64,000 bases of DNA from Thermus islandicus DSM 21543. Its GTDB lineage: Bacteria > Deinococcota > Deinococci > Deinococcales > Thermaceae. Below are positions 9,422 through 20,998 of the stretch, piece after piece. Under the pieces are notes generated by a model, which saw only the letters and a program-made list of their open reading frames with translations, was not told the DNA's origin and ran no database searches. A program made the position numbers and the translations under genes. Position 1 is the first letter of the stretch; each line of letters starts with the position of its first letter. The DNA lies in NCBI RefSeq assembly GCF_000421625.1, contig NZ_ATXJ01000001.1:1-64000 (forward strand), in the 5' to 3' direction.

Positions 9422-10303
9422 ATGCCCTGGCTCCTGCCCAAAGCCATCGCCCCCCTCCACCAAAAGGCCTTGGACCACTTTGTGGGCCGCCTGGTGGAGC
9501 AGCTTTCGGACCCCGGCGTGGACCGGAACGCCCTGGTGCGGGAGGAGCTCGCCCGCCTCCTCTACGCCAGGCCCTACGAGGAGCTCCTGGAGGTGAGCCC
9601 CCTCGCGGCCCTGAGCCTGGACCCCGAAGGCATCACCTTTGAGGCGGAGTACTACGCCGCCACCGACCCGGAGAAGTTCCAACGGGTCAAGCCGCTCCTC
9701 TGGTTCTGGAAGGTGCTGGACCTCACCCCTTTGGGCCAGTCCGTGCACTCTGGGGTGGCCATAAGGCGGGCCTTGGCCCCTTTCATCTTCAAGCGGGTGG
9801 GGAAAAACCCCAAGTTCTTCCAGAACGTGGAGTTCTCCGTGGGCTACAACCTGGAGCTAGGCGACGAGGTGGTGGTCCACCGCTACGTCTTTCTGGACGA
9901 TATCGGGGGCATCAAGATCGGGGACCGCACCTCGCTTTCCGACTACGTGAACGTCTACAGCCACACCCACCATGTCCTCGCCACCCCCGACGTGACCCTG
10001 AAGGAGACCATCATCGGAAGCGGGGTGCGCATCACCTACCACGCCACCGTCTTGGCGGGAGTGCGCATCGGGGACGACGCCATGGTGGGTACGGGGGCCA
10101 TCGTCACCCGGGACGTGCCGCCCCACGCCATCGCCCTGGGCATCCCCGCCCGCCCTGCCCGCTTCAAGGTGCGCCACGACTGCCCCTACTGCCGCAAGGG
10201 GGAGCCCCATCCCTCGGACCTCGTGCCCAAGGTCCAAGACCGCAAGGGCAACCCCGACTACCCCGACTTCCTCCCCCCTGGCTTCGGCACCCGGGAGGCC
10301 TAG
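9422..10303 (+). CDS. Left-handed beta-helix (hexapeptide) acyltransferase
   Basis: The 293-residue protein has an alpha-helical N-terminal half and, from about residue 140, repeated hexapeptides of acyltransferase type (GDEVVVHRYVFLDDIGGIKIG, IGSGVRITYHATVLAGVRIG, VGTGAIVTRDVPPHAIALGIPAR). The last resembles serine/maltose acetyltransferase ends. A CPYC pair sits near the C terminus. The acceptor is unknown. ttuC starts directly after its stop, so the two are probably co-transcribed. Confidence 0.8.
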   Translation: MPWLLPKAIAPLHQKALDHFVGRLVEQLSDPGVDRNALVREELARLLYARPYEELLEVSPLAALSLDPEGITFEAEYYAATDPEKFQRVKPLLWFWKVLDLTPLGQSVHSGVAIRRALAPFIFKRVGKNPKFFQNVEFSVGYNLELGDEVVVHRYVFLDDIGGIKIGDRTSLSDYVNVYSHTHHVLATPDVTLKETIIGSGVRITYHATVLAGVRIGDDAMVGTGAIVTRDVPPHAIALGIPARPARFKVRHDCPYCRKGEPHPSDLVPKVQDRKGNPDYPDFLPPGFGTREA

Positions 10304-11122
10304 ATGTGGACCAAGGAGGAGCTGGACCGCTACCACCGGCAGATGATCCTGCCCGGGGTGGGTCCTGAGGGGCAGGAAAAGCTCCAACGGTCCTCCGTGG
10401 TGGTGGTGGGCGCGGGGGGCCTGGGGGTGCCCGTCCTCCAGTACCTGGTGGCCGCCGGGGTGGGGCGGGTGGGCCTCGTGGAGATGGACCGGGTGGAACT
10501 TTCCAACCTCCACCGCCAGGTGCTCTACGCCACGGAAGACGTGGGCAGGCCCAAGGCCCTCACGGCCAAGGAGCGCCTTTTGGCCCTGAACCCTGGGGTG
10601 CGGATAGACGCCTATCCGGTCCGCCTGACCGCAGAGAATGCCCTGGAAATCCTTGGACCCTACGACCTCGTGGTGGACGCCTCGGACAACTTCCCCACCC
10701 GCTACCTGGTGAACGACGCCTGCGTCCTCCTGGGGAAGCCCCTGGTCTATGGGGCCATCCACCGGTTTGACGGCCAGGTGGCCGTGTTCCACCACCCCAC
10801 GGAGGAAGGGGAGATGGGCCCCTGCTACCGTTGCCTCTTCCCCAGGCCCCCTGCCCCCGGCGCCGTCCCCTCCTGCGCCGAGGCCGGGGTCTTCGGGGTG
10901 CTCCCGGGAACGGTGGGGGCCCTGATGGCGGCGGAGGCCTTGAAGCTCCTCCTTGGCCTCGGGAAGCCCCTCGCGGGCTACCTCCTCCTTTACGAGGCCC
11001 TCGAGGCCACCTTTCGCAAAGTCCGGGTGCGCCGCAACCCCGCCTGCCCCGTCTGCGGCGAAAACCCCACCCAGCGGGAGCTCATAGACTACGAGGCCTT
11101 CTGCGGCCTGGGAAGGGGGTAG
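10304..11122 (+). CDS. ttuC: TtuC-like E1 enzyme activating sulfur-carrier proteins (MoeB/ThiF family)
   Basis: A 272-residue adenylating enzyme. The ATP site (VVVGAGGLGVPVLQYL, about residues 36-51) with LSNLHRQVLY, and paired zinc-binding CYRC and CPVCG, mark the MoeB/ThiF/HesA family. In T. thermophilus the single family member TtuC activates the C-terminal glycine of TtuB, MoaD and ThiS for tRNA 2-thiouridine, molybdopterin and thiamine synthesis; the assignment here is by similarity to that protein. moeA lies 5.5 kb away. The gene ends four bases before the convergent gltA. Confidence 0.85.
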   Translation: MWTKEELDRYHRQMILPGVGPEGQEKLQRSSVVVVGAGGLGVPVLQYLVAAGVGRVGLVEMDRVELSNLHRQVLYATEDVGRPKALTAKERLLALNPGVRIDAYPVRLTAENALEILGPYDLVVDASDNFPTRYLVNDACVLLGKPLVYGAIHRFDGQVAVFHHPTEEGEMGPCYRCLFPRPPAPGAVPSCAEAGVFGVLPGTVGALMAAEALKLLLGLGKPLAGYLLLYEALEATFRKVRVRRNPACPVCGENPTQRELIDYEAFCGLGRG

Positions 11123-11125
11123 GCC

Positions 11126-13472
<2,347 letters not shown>

Positions 13473-13481
13473 ACCCCGTGC

Positions 13482-13487
13482 TACCCT
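13482..13487 (+). promoter_or_regulatory. Leaderless -10 box for sppA
   Basis: TACCCT lies 6 bases before the ATG at 13494, in the short gap to the divergent methyltransferase gene. Confidence 0.45.
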
Positions 13488-13493
13488 GGACCC

Positions 13494-14426
13494 ATGAACC
13501 GAAAGCGTTGGCTCGCCCTCGTCCTCTTCCTCCTGGTCCTCGCCGTGGCGGTGGGCCTGGGCCGCCTGGCCGCCCCGGCGAAGGGGGAGGGGCGCTGGCA
13601 GGAGGCCGCCCTCTTCGGCCAGGGGGAAAAGGTTCTCCTCCTGGAGCTCAAGGGGACCATCCCCACGGACAAAGCCCTGGAGGACTTTCTCTCCCAGGTA
13701 CGCCAGGCGCGGGAGGACGAGTCCGTCAGGGCCGTGGTCCTTTACGTGGAAAGCCCAGGAGGCGGGGTTACGGAGACCGAGGCCGTCCACCGCGCCCTCA
13801 CCGCCTTGGCCCGGGAGAAGCCCCTGGTAGCCAGTTTCGGCACCGTGGCGGCCAGCGGGGGCTACTACGCCGCCACCGCCGCCCGGGAGATCCTGACCCC
13901 GCCCACCGCCCTGACGGGCTCCATCGGGGTCATCGCCACCCTACCGCGGGTACAAGGCCTTCTGGCCAAGCTGGGCCTCGAGGTGGAGGTGTTGAAGGAG
14001 GGAAGGCTTAAGGACATGGCCTCGGGGCTAAGGCCCCTGAGCCCGGAGGAAAAGGCTATCCTCCAACGCTACCTCCGCGAGGCCTACGAGCTCTTCGTGA
14101 AGCGGGTGGCCGAGGGCAGGAAGATGCCCTTGGAAAAGGCTTACCGGCTTTCGGACGGGCGCATCTACTCGGGCCAGCAGGCCGTGGCCCTGGGCCTCGC
14201 CGACCGAGAGGGCTACCTGGAGGACGCCGCCCGCAGGGCCGCCGAGCTTGCCGGGCTCCAATCCTTCCGCCTGGTGCGGTACATCCGGCCCAAGGGGCTT
14301 TTCCAAGCCCTTCTCGGCGAGGAAAGCCCGCTGGGCCTCTCCTCGGAGGCCGAAGCCCTCCTAAAGGCCCTTTCCCAGGCCCGCTTCCGCCTGGAGTACC
14401 GGTACCTGGGAGGTGGGCTGTGGTAG
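13494..14426 (+). CDS. sppA: SppA-type signal peptide peptidase
   Basis: A short SppA (310 residues; S49 family) with one N-terminal membrane anchor ([17 protein letters not shown], residues 6-22). The substrate strand ESPGGGV, the catalytic Ser in [11 protein letters not shown] (near 121), and LTGSIGVIA followed by the conserved Lys region ([10 protein letters not shown]) are visible. It clips leftover signal peptides and membrane protein fragments. The next gene overlaps by seven bases, implying coupled translation. Confidence 0.9.
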   Translation: MNRKRWLALVLFLLVLAVAVGLGRLAAPAKGEGRWQEAALFGQGEKVLLLELKGTIPTDKALEDFLSQVRQAREDESVRAVVLYVESPGGGVTETEAVHRALTALAREKPLVASFGTVAASGGYYAATAAREILTPPTALTGSIGVIATLPRVQGLLAKLGLEVEVLKEGRLKDMASGLRPLSPEEKAILQRYLREAYELFVKRVAEGRKMPLEKAYRLSDGRIYSGQQAVALGLADREGYLEDAARRAAELAGLQSFRLVRYIRPKGLFQALLGEESPLGLSSEAEALLKALSQARFRLEYRYLGGGLW

Positions 14427-14830
14427 CGAGCCCTTGGCGCAGGCTCGTGGCCTCCTTGGTGGATGGCCTGATCCTTGCCCCCTTGAGCCTCCTCCTCAGG
14501 GTCCTGGCGGGGGTGGACCTCATGGGCCCTACAACCCTAATCCAGGACTTCTTCCTCCAAGGGCTTCCCACCTGGGCCTACTACGCGGGGTTCACCGCCC
14601 TTTACGGGGCCACCCCGGGAAAGATGGCCCTGGGCCTGAGGGTGGTGCGGCTGGACGGAGACCGGGTGGACTGGCTCACCGCCTTCATGAGGGAGGTGGT
14701 GGGCAAGACCCTCTCCGCCCTGCCCCTGGGCCTCGGGTACCTTTGGGCCTTCTTCCACCCCAGGCGCCAAGCCTGGCACGACCTCATCGCCGACACGCTG
14801 GTGGTGCGCCGGGCGGGGCCGGAACCCTAA
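14420..14830 (+). CDS. RDD family membrane protein
   Basis: The 136-residue protein has the RDD pattern: R-R-L-V-A-S-L-V-D-G near the N terminus, about three membrane segments, and G-A-T-P-G-K-M-A-L-G-L-R-V-V in the middle with WHDLIADTLVV at the end. RDD proteins are membrane proteins, some linked to Na+/Li+ transport. The start is a GTG at 14420 inside the sppA 3' end. Confidence 0.85.
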   Translation: MVASPWRRLVASLVDGLILAPLSLLLRVLAGVDLMGPTTLIQDFFLQGLPTWAYYAGFTALYGATPGKMALGLRVVRLDGDRVDWLTAFMREVVGKTLSALPLGLGYLWAFFHPRRQAWHDLIADTLVVRRAGPEP

Positions 14831-14832
14831 GC

Positions 14833-14861
14833 TTGCCCGGGGCCAGGGGGGATGGTAGAAT
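14833..14861 (+). promoter_or_regulatory. Promoter of tRNA-Arg
   Basis: TTGCCC (14833-14838) and TAGAAT (14856-14861) are 17 bases apart and 13 bases before the tRNA start. Confidence 0.7.
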
Positions 14862-14874
14862 CCTGAAGGCGTGG

Positions 14875-14951
14875 GCGCCCGTAGCTCAGCAGGATAGAGC
14901 GGGGGCTTCCTAAGCCCTAGGTCGGGGGTTCGAATCCCTCCGGGCGCACCA
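14875..14951 (+). tRNA. tRNA-Arg (anticodon CCT)
   Basis: A full cloverleaf can be drawn. The acceptor stem GCGCCCG pairs with CGGGCGC, the D-arm is TAGCTCAGCAGGATAGAGC, the anticodon loop TTCCTAA carries CCT between GGGGC and GCCCT, and the T-arm is GGGGGTTCGAATCCCTC. CCA is encoded (14949-14951). It reads AGG codons. It stands alone between the RDD gene and the convergent helicase gene. Confidence 0.97.
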
Positions 14952-15033
14952 AGGACCAAGGCTCCGCCTCCTAGAGGGGTGGGGCCTCATACCTTTGGCT
15001 TTTCCTATGCTCCTAAAACCTCGCGGGGACTTC

Positions 15034-15061
15034 CCCCATGCGGGCCCAAGCCCGCATGGGG
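15034..15061 (-). repeat. Palindromic element, copy 1 (terminator-like hairpin after hera)
   Basis: A perfect 11-bp inverted repeat (CCCCATGCGGG, 15034-15044, with its complement at 15051-15061; loop CCCAAG). It lies five bases beyond the stop codon of the helicase gene. A closely related hairpin follows nth at 23567-23594, so this is probably a dispersed Thermus element used at gene ends. No T-run follows on the minus strand. Confidence 0.7.
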
Positions 15062-15066
15062 TGGTA

Positions 15067-16596
15067 CTACACCCTGGCCGGGCGCCGAAAGCGGGGAGGC
15101 GTCTCCAAAAGGCCCTCCACCCTCCTGGCGGGCTCCAGCCGGAGACCGGCCACCTCCGGCCGGGCCTCGAGGCGGAGGTCCACGTAAAAGCCCCCCTCGG
15201 CCTCGGCCACCTTGCCCACCTCGAGGCCCTGCTCCTTCAAAAGGGCCACCAGCCGGGGGAGGGAAAGCCTTGCCCCCGTGGCCTTGTAGGTGCGCCAGCC
15301 CTCCTCCCCGGTGAGAAGGCTCTTCTCCTTGGGGGCGCCCCCCAGGAGGAGGGCCATGAGGGCGGCCACCACCTCCACCCGGCCCTCGGCGAAGAGGCGG
15401 GCGGCGAAGTCCTGGTAGAGGCGGTAGTCCTTCTCCGGCACCCGGGCGAGGCGGGCCAGGAGGTGCTGCCACCTCGCCTCGAGGACCTCCTCGGGGGTAG
15501 GGGGGTTCACCCGCTTCAAGGTGCGCCCCAGGGCCCGCTCCAGCTCGGCGAGCTCCCGCCTTTCCCTGGGCCCGTAAAGGAGGATCACCTCTCCCCCCCG
15601 GCCCGCGCGGCCCGTGCGCCCGGAGCGGTGCTGGTAGGTCTCGGGTTTGTCGGGAAAGCGGTAGTGCACCACCAGGTCCACCTCGGGGATGTCCAGGCCC
15701 CGGGCGGCCACGTCCGTGGCCACCAGCACCCTGACCTCCCCCTCGCGGAAGGCCCGCATCACCCGCTCCCGGTCCGCCTGGGAGAGGTCGCCGTGGATGG
15801 CCCGGGCGGCGTGGCCCAGGCGGAGAAGGCCCGTGGCCACCTCCTCGGTCTCGGCCTTGGTCCGGGTGAAGACGATGGCCCGCTTGGGGGCCTTGACGTA
15901 AAGGAGGTCGGAAAGGAGGCCAAGCCGGTCGGAAGGGGCCAGGATGGCCTCCTCCTGGTAGGTGATCCCCTCCTCCCGCACCACGTTGATGACCACCGGG
16001 CTTCGCATGTAGCGCTCGGCAAGCCTTTTGGCCCAGGAGGGCAGGGTAGCGGAGAAGAGCAGGGTCTGGCGCGAGGGAGGCGTGGCGGAGAGGAGGGCCT
16101 CCACCTCCTCCTCAAACCCCATGGAGAGCATCTCGTCCGCTTCGTCCAAAACGGCGATCTCCACTCCCGAGAGGTCTAAAACGCCCTGGCGCAGGTAGTC
16201 CAGGGCCCGCCCCGGGGTGGCCACCACCACGTCGGCGCCCCTGGCCAGCTCCTCCCGCTGCCTGCCGTAGCCCGTGCCCCCGTAGACGGGGACCACCTTG
16301 AGGTGGGCGGCAAGGGCGGCCAGCTCCGAGGCCACCTGGAGGGCAAGCTCCCTCGTGGGGGTGAGGACGAGGGCCCTAGGCCTCCGGCCCCGCTCCTTGC
16401 TGGGCGCGAGCCTCTCGGCGATGGGGAGGGCGAAGGCCAGGGTTTTGCCGGTGCCGGTGCGGGCCTGGCCGATGAGGTCCTTGCCCTCTAGCGCCAAGGG
16501 CAAAGCCGCCGCCTGGATGGGGGTGGGGGCGGTGATGCCGCGTTGGATTAGGGCCCGCTGGATCTCTTCCTTCAGGGGAAAATCTTTGAACTCCAT
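15067..16596 (-). CDS. hera: DEAD-box RNA helicase Hera
   Basis: The 509-residue protein matches T. thermophilus Hera. The helicase core has ARTGTGKT (motif I, near 46-53), LTPTREL (Ia), DEAD (II, near 152), SAT (III), and the C-lobe motifs ARGLDIPEVD and HRSGRTGRAGR. Beyond residue 365 come a dimerisation region and a basic C-terminal RRM-like part ending FRRPARV. Hera binds 23S rRNA hairpin 92 and RNase P RNA and likely remodels RNA during ribosome assembly. A palindromic hairpin sits directly after the stop. Confidence 0.93.
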   Translation of the reverse strand: MEFKDFPLKEEIQRALIQRGITAPTPIQAAALPLALEGKDLIGQARTGTGKTLAFALPIAERLAPSKERGRRPRALVLTPTRELALQVASELAALAAHLKVVPVYGGTGYGRQREELARGADVVVATPGRALDYLRQGVLDLSGVEIAVLDEADEMLSMGFEEEVEALLSATPPSRQTLLFSATLPSWAKRLAERYMRSPVVINVVREEGITYQEEAILAPSDRLGLLSDLLYVKAPKRAIVFTRTKAETEEVATGLLRLGHAARAIHGDLSQADRERVMRAFREGEVRVLVATDVAARGLDIPEVDLVVHYRFPDKPETYQHRSGRTGRAGRGGEVILLYGPRERRELAELERALGRTLKRVNPPTPEEVLEARWQHLLARLARVPEKDYRLYQDFAARLFAEGRVEVVAALMALLLGGAPKEKSLLTGEEGWRTYKATGARLSLPRLVALLKEQGLEVGKVAEAEGGFYVDLRLEARPEVAGLRLEPARRVEGLLETPPRFRRPARV

Positions 16597-16672
16597 GCTA
16601 CCTTGTTCCTTTCCGGGCCCACCCGCGCCCGAAAAGGGAGGGAGCGCCCGTAAACCTTCCTAGCTTAGTGAA

Positions 16673-17884
16673 CTAGGGCACGAAAGTCAAGGGCAGGACC
16701 TCCACCTCCTCCCCCTCCCTGGCGTCCCGGTCTGGGGGAAGGACCACCAGGGCGTTGGCCAAGGCCATGGAGCGGAGGACGAAGCTGCCCTGGTCCCCCG
16801 TGGTGCGCACCGTCCCCTCCGGCAGGAGGAGCACCCCTCGGCGAAAAGCCTTCTTCCCCCTGGCCCCCTTAAAGGGGGTGAGGGCCCGGGCCTTGAGGGG
16901 CCTGTAGGGAGGCTCGGTGCGCTGGAGGAGCCTGAAGAGGAAGGACCTCCCGTAGAGGAAGAAGGTGACCATGGTGGAAACCGGGTTTCCCGGAAGGCCG
17001 AGGACGGGAAGCCCTTGAAGCCTGGCGAAAAGGAGGGGCCCCCCGGGCTGCTGCCTCACCCTCCAGAAGATCACTTCGCCCGCTTCCTCCAGCACCTTTC
17101 GCACCACGTCGTACGCCCCCATGGAAACCCCTCCGGAGGTGAGGAGGAGGTCCAAAGGCCCTGCCCCCTCCAGCCTCTTCAGCACCTCCTCAGGCCGGTC
17201 CGGCACCTTGCCGAGAAGGACGGGCTCCCCCCCCGCCTCGAGGACGAGCCCCATGAGGCTATAGGCGTTGGCGTTATAGACCCCGCCAAAGGGCAGGGGC
17301 TCCCCCGGCTCCACCACCTCGTCCCCCGTGGTGAGGATCCCCACCCGGGGCCTCCGGAAGACCCTGAGGCGGGGGTAGCCCATGGCCGCCGCCAGGCCGA
17401 GCCTCCCTGGGGTGAGGAGGTCCCCCCGCCTTAGGTAGACCTCCCCCCGCCTGAGGTCGCCCCCCTTGGGGCGGAGGTCCTGGGGGGAGGCGGGGGCGAA
17501 GAGGAGGACGAAGTCGCCCTCGCGCCGGGTGTCCTCCACCCGCACCACCGCGTCCGCCCCCTTGGGGATGGGGGCCCCGGTGTAGACCGCCACCGCCTCC
17601 CCCCTCCCCACCTCCCCGCGGAAGGCCCTGCCCGCCGGGGCTTCGCCGATGAACCTGAGGCGCACCGGGTTCTCCGGCGAGGCAGCCCGGGCATCCTCCT
17701 CCCGGCAGGCGTAGCCGTCTATGGCGGAGTCCTCCTGGTCCGGATGGTCCACCAAGGAGGCGAGGTCCTCGGCCAGCACCCGCCCGTAGGCCTCCCTTAG
17801 GGGAAGCTCCTCCACCGAAAGCTCCCCCCGGGCCTCCCGAAGCACAAGCTCTAGGGCCTCCTCCACGGAAAGGTCTTGCCTCAT
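16673..17884 (-). CDS. moeA: MoeA, molybdopterin molybdenumtransferase
   Basis: A 403-residue MoeA. Seen are P-D-Q-E-D-S-A-I-D-G-Y-A near residue 50 (family norm SAMDGYA), YTGAPIPKGADAVVRVED near 100, ILTTGDEVVEPGEPL near 185, SGGVSMGAYDV near 255 and LPGNPVSTM near 300. It inserts molybdate into molybdopterin, completing molybdenum cofactor. It starts four bases after the subtilase stop, so it can be read from that gene's promoter. Confidence 0.94.
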   Translation of the reverse strand: MRQDLSVEEALELVLREARGELSVEELPLREAYGRVLAEDLASLVDHPDQEDSAIDGYACREEDARAASPENPVRLRFIGEAPAGRAFRGEVGRGEAVAVYTGAPIPKGADAVVRVEDTRREGDFVLLFAPASPQDLRPKGGDLRRGEVYLRRGDLLTPGRLGLAAAMGYPRLRVFRRPRVGILTTGDEVVEPGEPLPFGGVYNANAYSLMGLVLEAGGEPVLLGKVPDRPEEVLKRLEGAGPLDLLLTSGGVSMGAYDVVRKVLEEAGEVIFWRVRQQPGGPLLFARLQGLPVLGLPGNPVSTMVTFFLYGRSFLFRLLQRTEPPYRPLKARALTPFKGARGKKAFRRGVLLLPEGTVRTTGDQGSFVLRSMALANALVVLPPDRDAREGEEVEVLPLTFVP

Positions 17885-17888
17885 GGCC

Positions 17889-19274
17889 TCAGTTTAGGGA
17901 AAGGCGGGCCAGGTCCAAGGCCCCCGCGCCCACCGCCTCCTTGGGGAAGGGGAGGGGCCTGGCCGCCTCCTGGAGGAGGCGGGCGTAGGCCTCGGGGGAA
18001 AGACCGGGCCGGGCCTCGAGGAGGAGGGCCAAGGCCCCCGCCGCCAGAGGGGCGGCGAAGGAGGTGCCACGGCAGGAGGCCATCCCGCCCTCGGGTGCGG
18101 GGCAGGGGAGCCCCTCCCCGGGGGCGGCTAGGTCCACATACCCCCCCCAGGTGCTGAAGGGGGCCGGGGCGTTAAGGCCCTCCCCCAGAGCCCCCACCGC
18201 GAGGAGGCCCGGGAGGTCCCAGGCCGCGGGATAGTGGGCGGGCCCTCCCTTCCCCTGGTTCCCTGCGGCCGCCACCAAGGGAACCCCCTCAGAGAGGGCT
18301 TGGCGCAGGATGGCCTCCAGGGCCTCCACCGGGGTATCGCCCCCGAGGCTCAGGTTGAGGACCAGGGGCCTTGGACCCCGCTCCAGGGCGTAGCAGACCC
18401 CCTGCACCACCCGGCTCGCCCGGCAGACCCCCTTAGCGTCGCAGACCCGCACGGGCAGGACCCGCGCCTCCGGGGCCACGGCCAGGACCAGGCCCGCCAC
18501 CCCGGTGCCGTGGCCTCCGGGAAAGGCATCCTCAGGGAGGGTATCCCCGTCCACCAGGTCGGCCCCCGGGAGGAGCCTGCCCTCCACCAGGGGATGCCTC
18601 CCCACGCCGGTGTCCAGGACGGCCACCGCCACACCCCGCCCCCGGAAGCCCCGCTCCCAGAGGGCCTTGGCCCCAAGGGCTTGGGACGGGTCTAGGGCGT
18701 CCAAGGACCAGAGGCTTTCCGGGTCAGCCCGGTACGCGGCGTCTTGGGCGGAAAGGCGCTCCAGGGCCAAGCCCAGGGGGAGCCCCCCCACGCTCACCCG
18801 GTAGAGCCTTCCCCCGCAAGGGCCGAGGTCCCGCGCCTCCAGGACCCCGAAGCCCTCGGGCAGGCGCAGGGAGGCCCCCTTGGGCAGGAAGAGGAGGGCC
18901 TCGTCCCGCACCACCTGGCCCAAGACGCCCAGGACCGCCTCCACCGCCGGGCTGCCCTCGGCCCGCACCCTTCTCGGCCCCCCGGGCACCTCGGGGACCA
19001 GGAACCGCACCTCCCCAGGCCTGCGGGCCACCACCCGGGCCTCCACCCCCTCCACGCTCACCCGGAACCGCCCGGGGTCCAGGGCGCCGATCCCGAGGCG
19101 CACCTCCTCCCCCACCAGGGCCCGGCGGGGGAAGAGGGCGCCCGCAGGAAGGGGCTTTTCGGAAGGTGGGGTTTGGAGGAGGCCGAAGAGGAGAAGGCCC
19201 AGGAGCGCAAGCCCCACCAGCGCGGCCAGAGGGTTCGGGGGCGGGGGCATGGTCCCGGGAGGCCTTTCGGTCAC
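17889..19274 (-). CDS. Subtilisin-family (S8) serine protease, exported or membrane-anchored
   Basis: The 461-residue protein has one N-terminal hydrophobic segment (LAALVGLALLGLLLFGLL), an uncharacterised region of about 170 residues, then a complete S8 domain: Asp in VAVLDTGVG, His in GGHGTGVAGLV, Asn in VAAAGNQG and Ser in CRGTSFAAPLAAGAL. Cys pairs in the catalytic domain may form disulfides outside the cell. It starts with GTG 9 bases after the regulator stop; TAAAAT made partly from that stop codon gives it its own leaderless promoter. Confidence 0.9.
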   Translation of the reverse strand: MTERPPGTMPPPPNPLAALVGLALLGLLLFGLLQTPPSEKPLPAGALFPRRALVGEEVRLGIGALDPGRFRVSVEGVEARVVARRPGEVRFLVPEVPGGPRRVRAEGSPAVEAVLGVLGQVVRDEALLFLPKGASLRLPEGFGVLEARDLGPCGGRLYRVSVGGLPLGLALERLSAQDAAYRADPESLWSLDALDPSQALGAKALWERGFRGRGVAVAVLDTGVGRHPLVEGRLLPGADLVDGDTLPEDAFPGGHGTGVAGLVLAVAPEARVLPVRVCDAKGVCRASRVVQGVCYALERGPRPLVLNLSLGGDTPVEALEAILRQALSEGVPLVAAAGNQGKGGPAHYPAAWDLPGLLAVGALGEGLNAPAPFSTWGGYVDLAAPGEGLPCPAPEGGMASCRGTSFAAPLAAGALALLLEARPGLSPEAYARLLQEAARPLPFPKEAVGAGALDLARLSLN

Positions 19275-19280
19275 GGGGCC

Positions 19281-19286
19281 ATTTTA
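19281..19286 (-). promoter_or_regulatory. Leaderless -10 box for the subtilase gene, built on the upstream stop codon
   Basis: TAAAAT on the minus strand starts with the TAA stop of the regulator gene (19284-19286) and lies 6 bases before the GTG at 19274. Confidence 0.6.
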
Positions 19287-20957
19287 GCCTGAGGCAGGGG
19301 GCGCGGAAAAGCGTTTCTCGTAGCGGGCAGCCAGGGCCTCGTGCCCGGCCTCCCTTAGGAGGGCGATGGCCTCCTCCAGGAAGGCCCGCTCCCCCCGGAG
19401 CTCGGCCAGGTTGGCCAGGATGGCGGCGGTGAGGAGGACCTCCCCCGCCTCCCGGGCCAGGAACAGGGCCTTGCGGTAGGCGGACTCGGCCTTCTCCCGC
19501 TCGCCCTTCCGGTGGTACAGGGCTCCCAGGTTGTTCCAGGCCCGGCCCAGGACCTCGAGGCTTCCCCCCTCCTCGGCCAGGTCCATGGCCTCCCGGTAAA
19601 GCCGCTCGGCCTCCTCCATCGCCCCGAGGCGCTCCCGGTAAACCCCCAGGTTGAGGAGGATCCGGGCCCGGGCCAGGGGGCCTTGGGCGGCCTCCAGGGC
19701 CTGCCGGAAGGCCTCCTCCACCTCTTCGGGAGGTGAGCCGCCTTCCGCCAGGGCGAGGGCACGGTTCCCCAACGCCCCCGCGTGCCGCTCCTCCTCTCCC
19801 AGGGCCAAAAAGCGCACCGCCGCCCGGGCGAAGGCCTCCGCCGCCTCCAGAAAGCGCCCCTCTCCCAGGAGGAGGTGGCCCCGCAGGTTCAACGCCTCCC
19901 CCGAGGCCTCCCCCGCCCGCCCCAAAAGGTGCCAAGCCTCGGCCTTCCGCCCTAAGCGAAAGAGGATCACGCCCTTCAGCACCCCCGCTTCTCCTTCCTC
20001 AGGAAGCTCTTCCAGGAGGGCCAAGGCCTCCCGGAAGCGGCCTAGGCGCTCCAGGGCCCGGGCCTTGAGGAGGCGGACCTCAGGGGCCTCCGGGGCCTCC
20101 TGCAGGATCTCCCACGCCCTCCTGGGGTTCTGGTAAAGGAGGGGTCGGGCCTCGCTCAAGACCGCCTCCACCGCCCGTTTGAGGTCGGCTCCCCCCAAGA
20201 GGGGACGGGCTATGCGGTAAAAGAAGGCCGCCTCGGGTAGGGGTTTCTCCCGGGCCAGCTCTAGGGCTACCCCCTGGGCCTCGAGGCCCAGGGGGGGGCG
20301 GAGGAGGGGCCTGCCCTTGGCGTCCACCAGGCCGGAAGCCCGGAAGAGGGCCAGGGCTTCGGCGTCCGGGCACTCCCCGGAGAGGAGGAGGCGGAAAAAG
20401 GCCTTACGCACCCCTTCCGGCAGGAGGACCTTGGGCAGGGCGGGGGTCCGCAAGGGAGCGGGCAGACCGGGAAGCCCCCTCGCCCGCTCCAAAAGCCCCT
20501 CGGCCTCCTCCAGAAAACCCAGGGCGGCCAGGCCCAGGGCCGCCCGCTTGAGACCCCGGGCCACCCTCCTCGCCACCTCCTCCCGCTTGCGCCAGACCCA
20601 CTCCTCCAGCTCCTCCGGCAACTGGAGGTAGATCTTCTCCAGAAAAACCCCGGTATAAAGGCCCAGGGCCTCCTCGTAGGCCCCTTCCCTTAGGGCCCGG
20701 TGGAGGAGGGGGAGGTCCAGCTCCACCCGCGCCTCCACGTACCCTCCCTCCTCCGCCACCACGCCCAAAGGCCTCAGCTGGGCCAGGGCCACGGCGAGGC
20801 TGTTCAAGGGGTCCCGGGCCCGGGGCCAGAAGAGCTCCGCCAGGTGGCGCCTCGGCCTCCTCCCCTCCACCGCCAGGTAGGCGAGGAGGAGGAGGGGCTT
20901 CTCGCGGGCGAAGCCCGCCCCCACAAGCTCAGGGCCCCCCAGGGTGCGGAGGAACAT
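19284..20957 (-). CDS. SARP-type transcriptional regulator with BTAD and TPR domains
   Basis: The 557-residue protein opens with a winged-helix segment of SARP/OmpR type (REKPLLLLAYLAVEGRRPRR, then LAELFWPRARDPLNSLAVALAQLR), followed by a bacterial transcriptional activation domain (about residues 80-165) and a long TPR array (about 250-550, e.g. GRAWNNLGALYHRKGEREKA). This is the layout of SARP/AfsR-like activators, without an NTPase domain. A divergent lipoprotein gene starts 107 bases away and three heptamer repeats with an 11-bp period lie between them. TAAGAT 6 bases before the ATG suggests a leaderless message. Confidence 0.85.
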   Translation of the reverse strand: MFLRTLGGPELVGAGFAREKPLLLLAYLAVEGRRPRRHLAELFWPRARDPLNSLAVALAQLRPLGVVAEEGGYVEARVELDLPLLHRALREGAYEEALGLYTGVFLEKIYLQLPEELEEWVWRKREEVARRVARGLKRAALGLAALGFLEEAEGLLERARGLPGLPAPLRTPALPKVLLPEGVRKAFFRLLLSGECPDAEALALFRASGLVDAKGRPLLRPPLGLEAQGVALELAREKPLPEAAFFYRIARPLLGGADLKRAVEAVLSEARPLLYQNPRRAWEILQEAPEAPEVRLLKARALERLGRFREALALLEELPEEGEAGVLKGVILFRLGRKAEAWHLLGRAGEASGEALNLRGHLLLGEGRFLEAAEAFARAAVRFLALGEEERHAGALGNRALALAEGGSPPEEVEEAFRQALEAAQGPLARARILLNLGVYRERLGAMEEAERLYREAMDLAEEGGSLEVLGRAWNNLGALYHRKGEREKAESAYRKALFLAREAGEVLLTAAILANLAELRGERAFLEEAIALLREAGHEALAARYEKRFSAPPASG

Positions 20958-20963
20958 GCCCCC

Positions 20964-20969
20964 ATCTTA
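20964..20969 (-). promoter_or_regulatory. Leaderless -10 box for the SARP-type regulator
   Basis: TAAGAT on the minus strand lies 6 bases before the ATG at 20957. Confidence 0.55.
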
Positions 20970-20998
20970 GCCCAGGGTAAGGTCATCCTCCCCTGGGG

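Noticed and set aside
14952-15033. Second RNA gene after tRNA-Arg
   Set aside because: No cloverleaf or conserved RNA motif could be drawn; the stretch holds only weak inverted repeats before the palindromic element.
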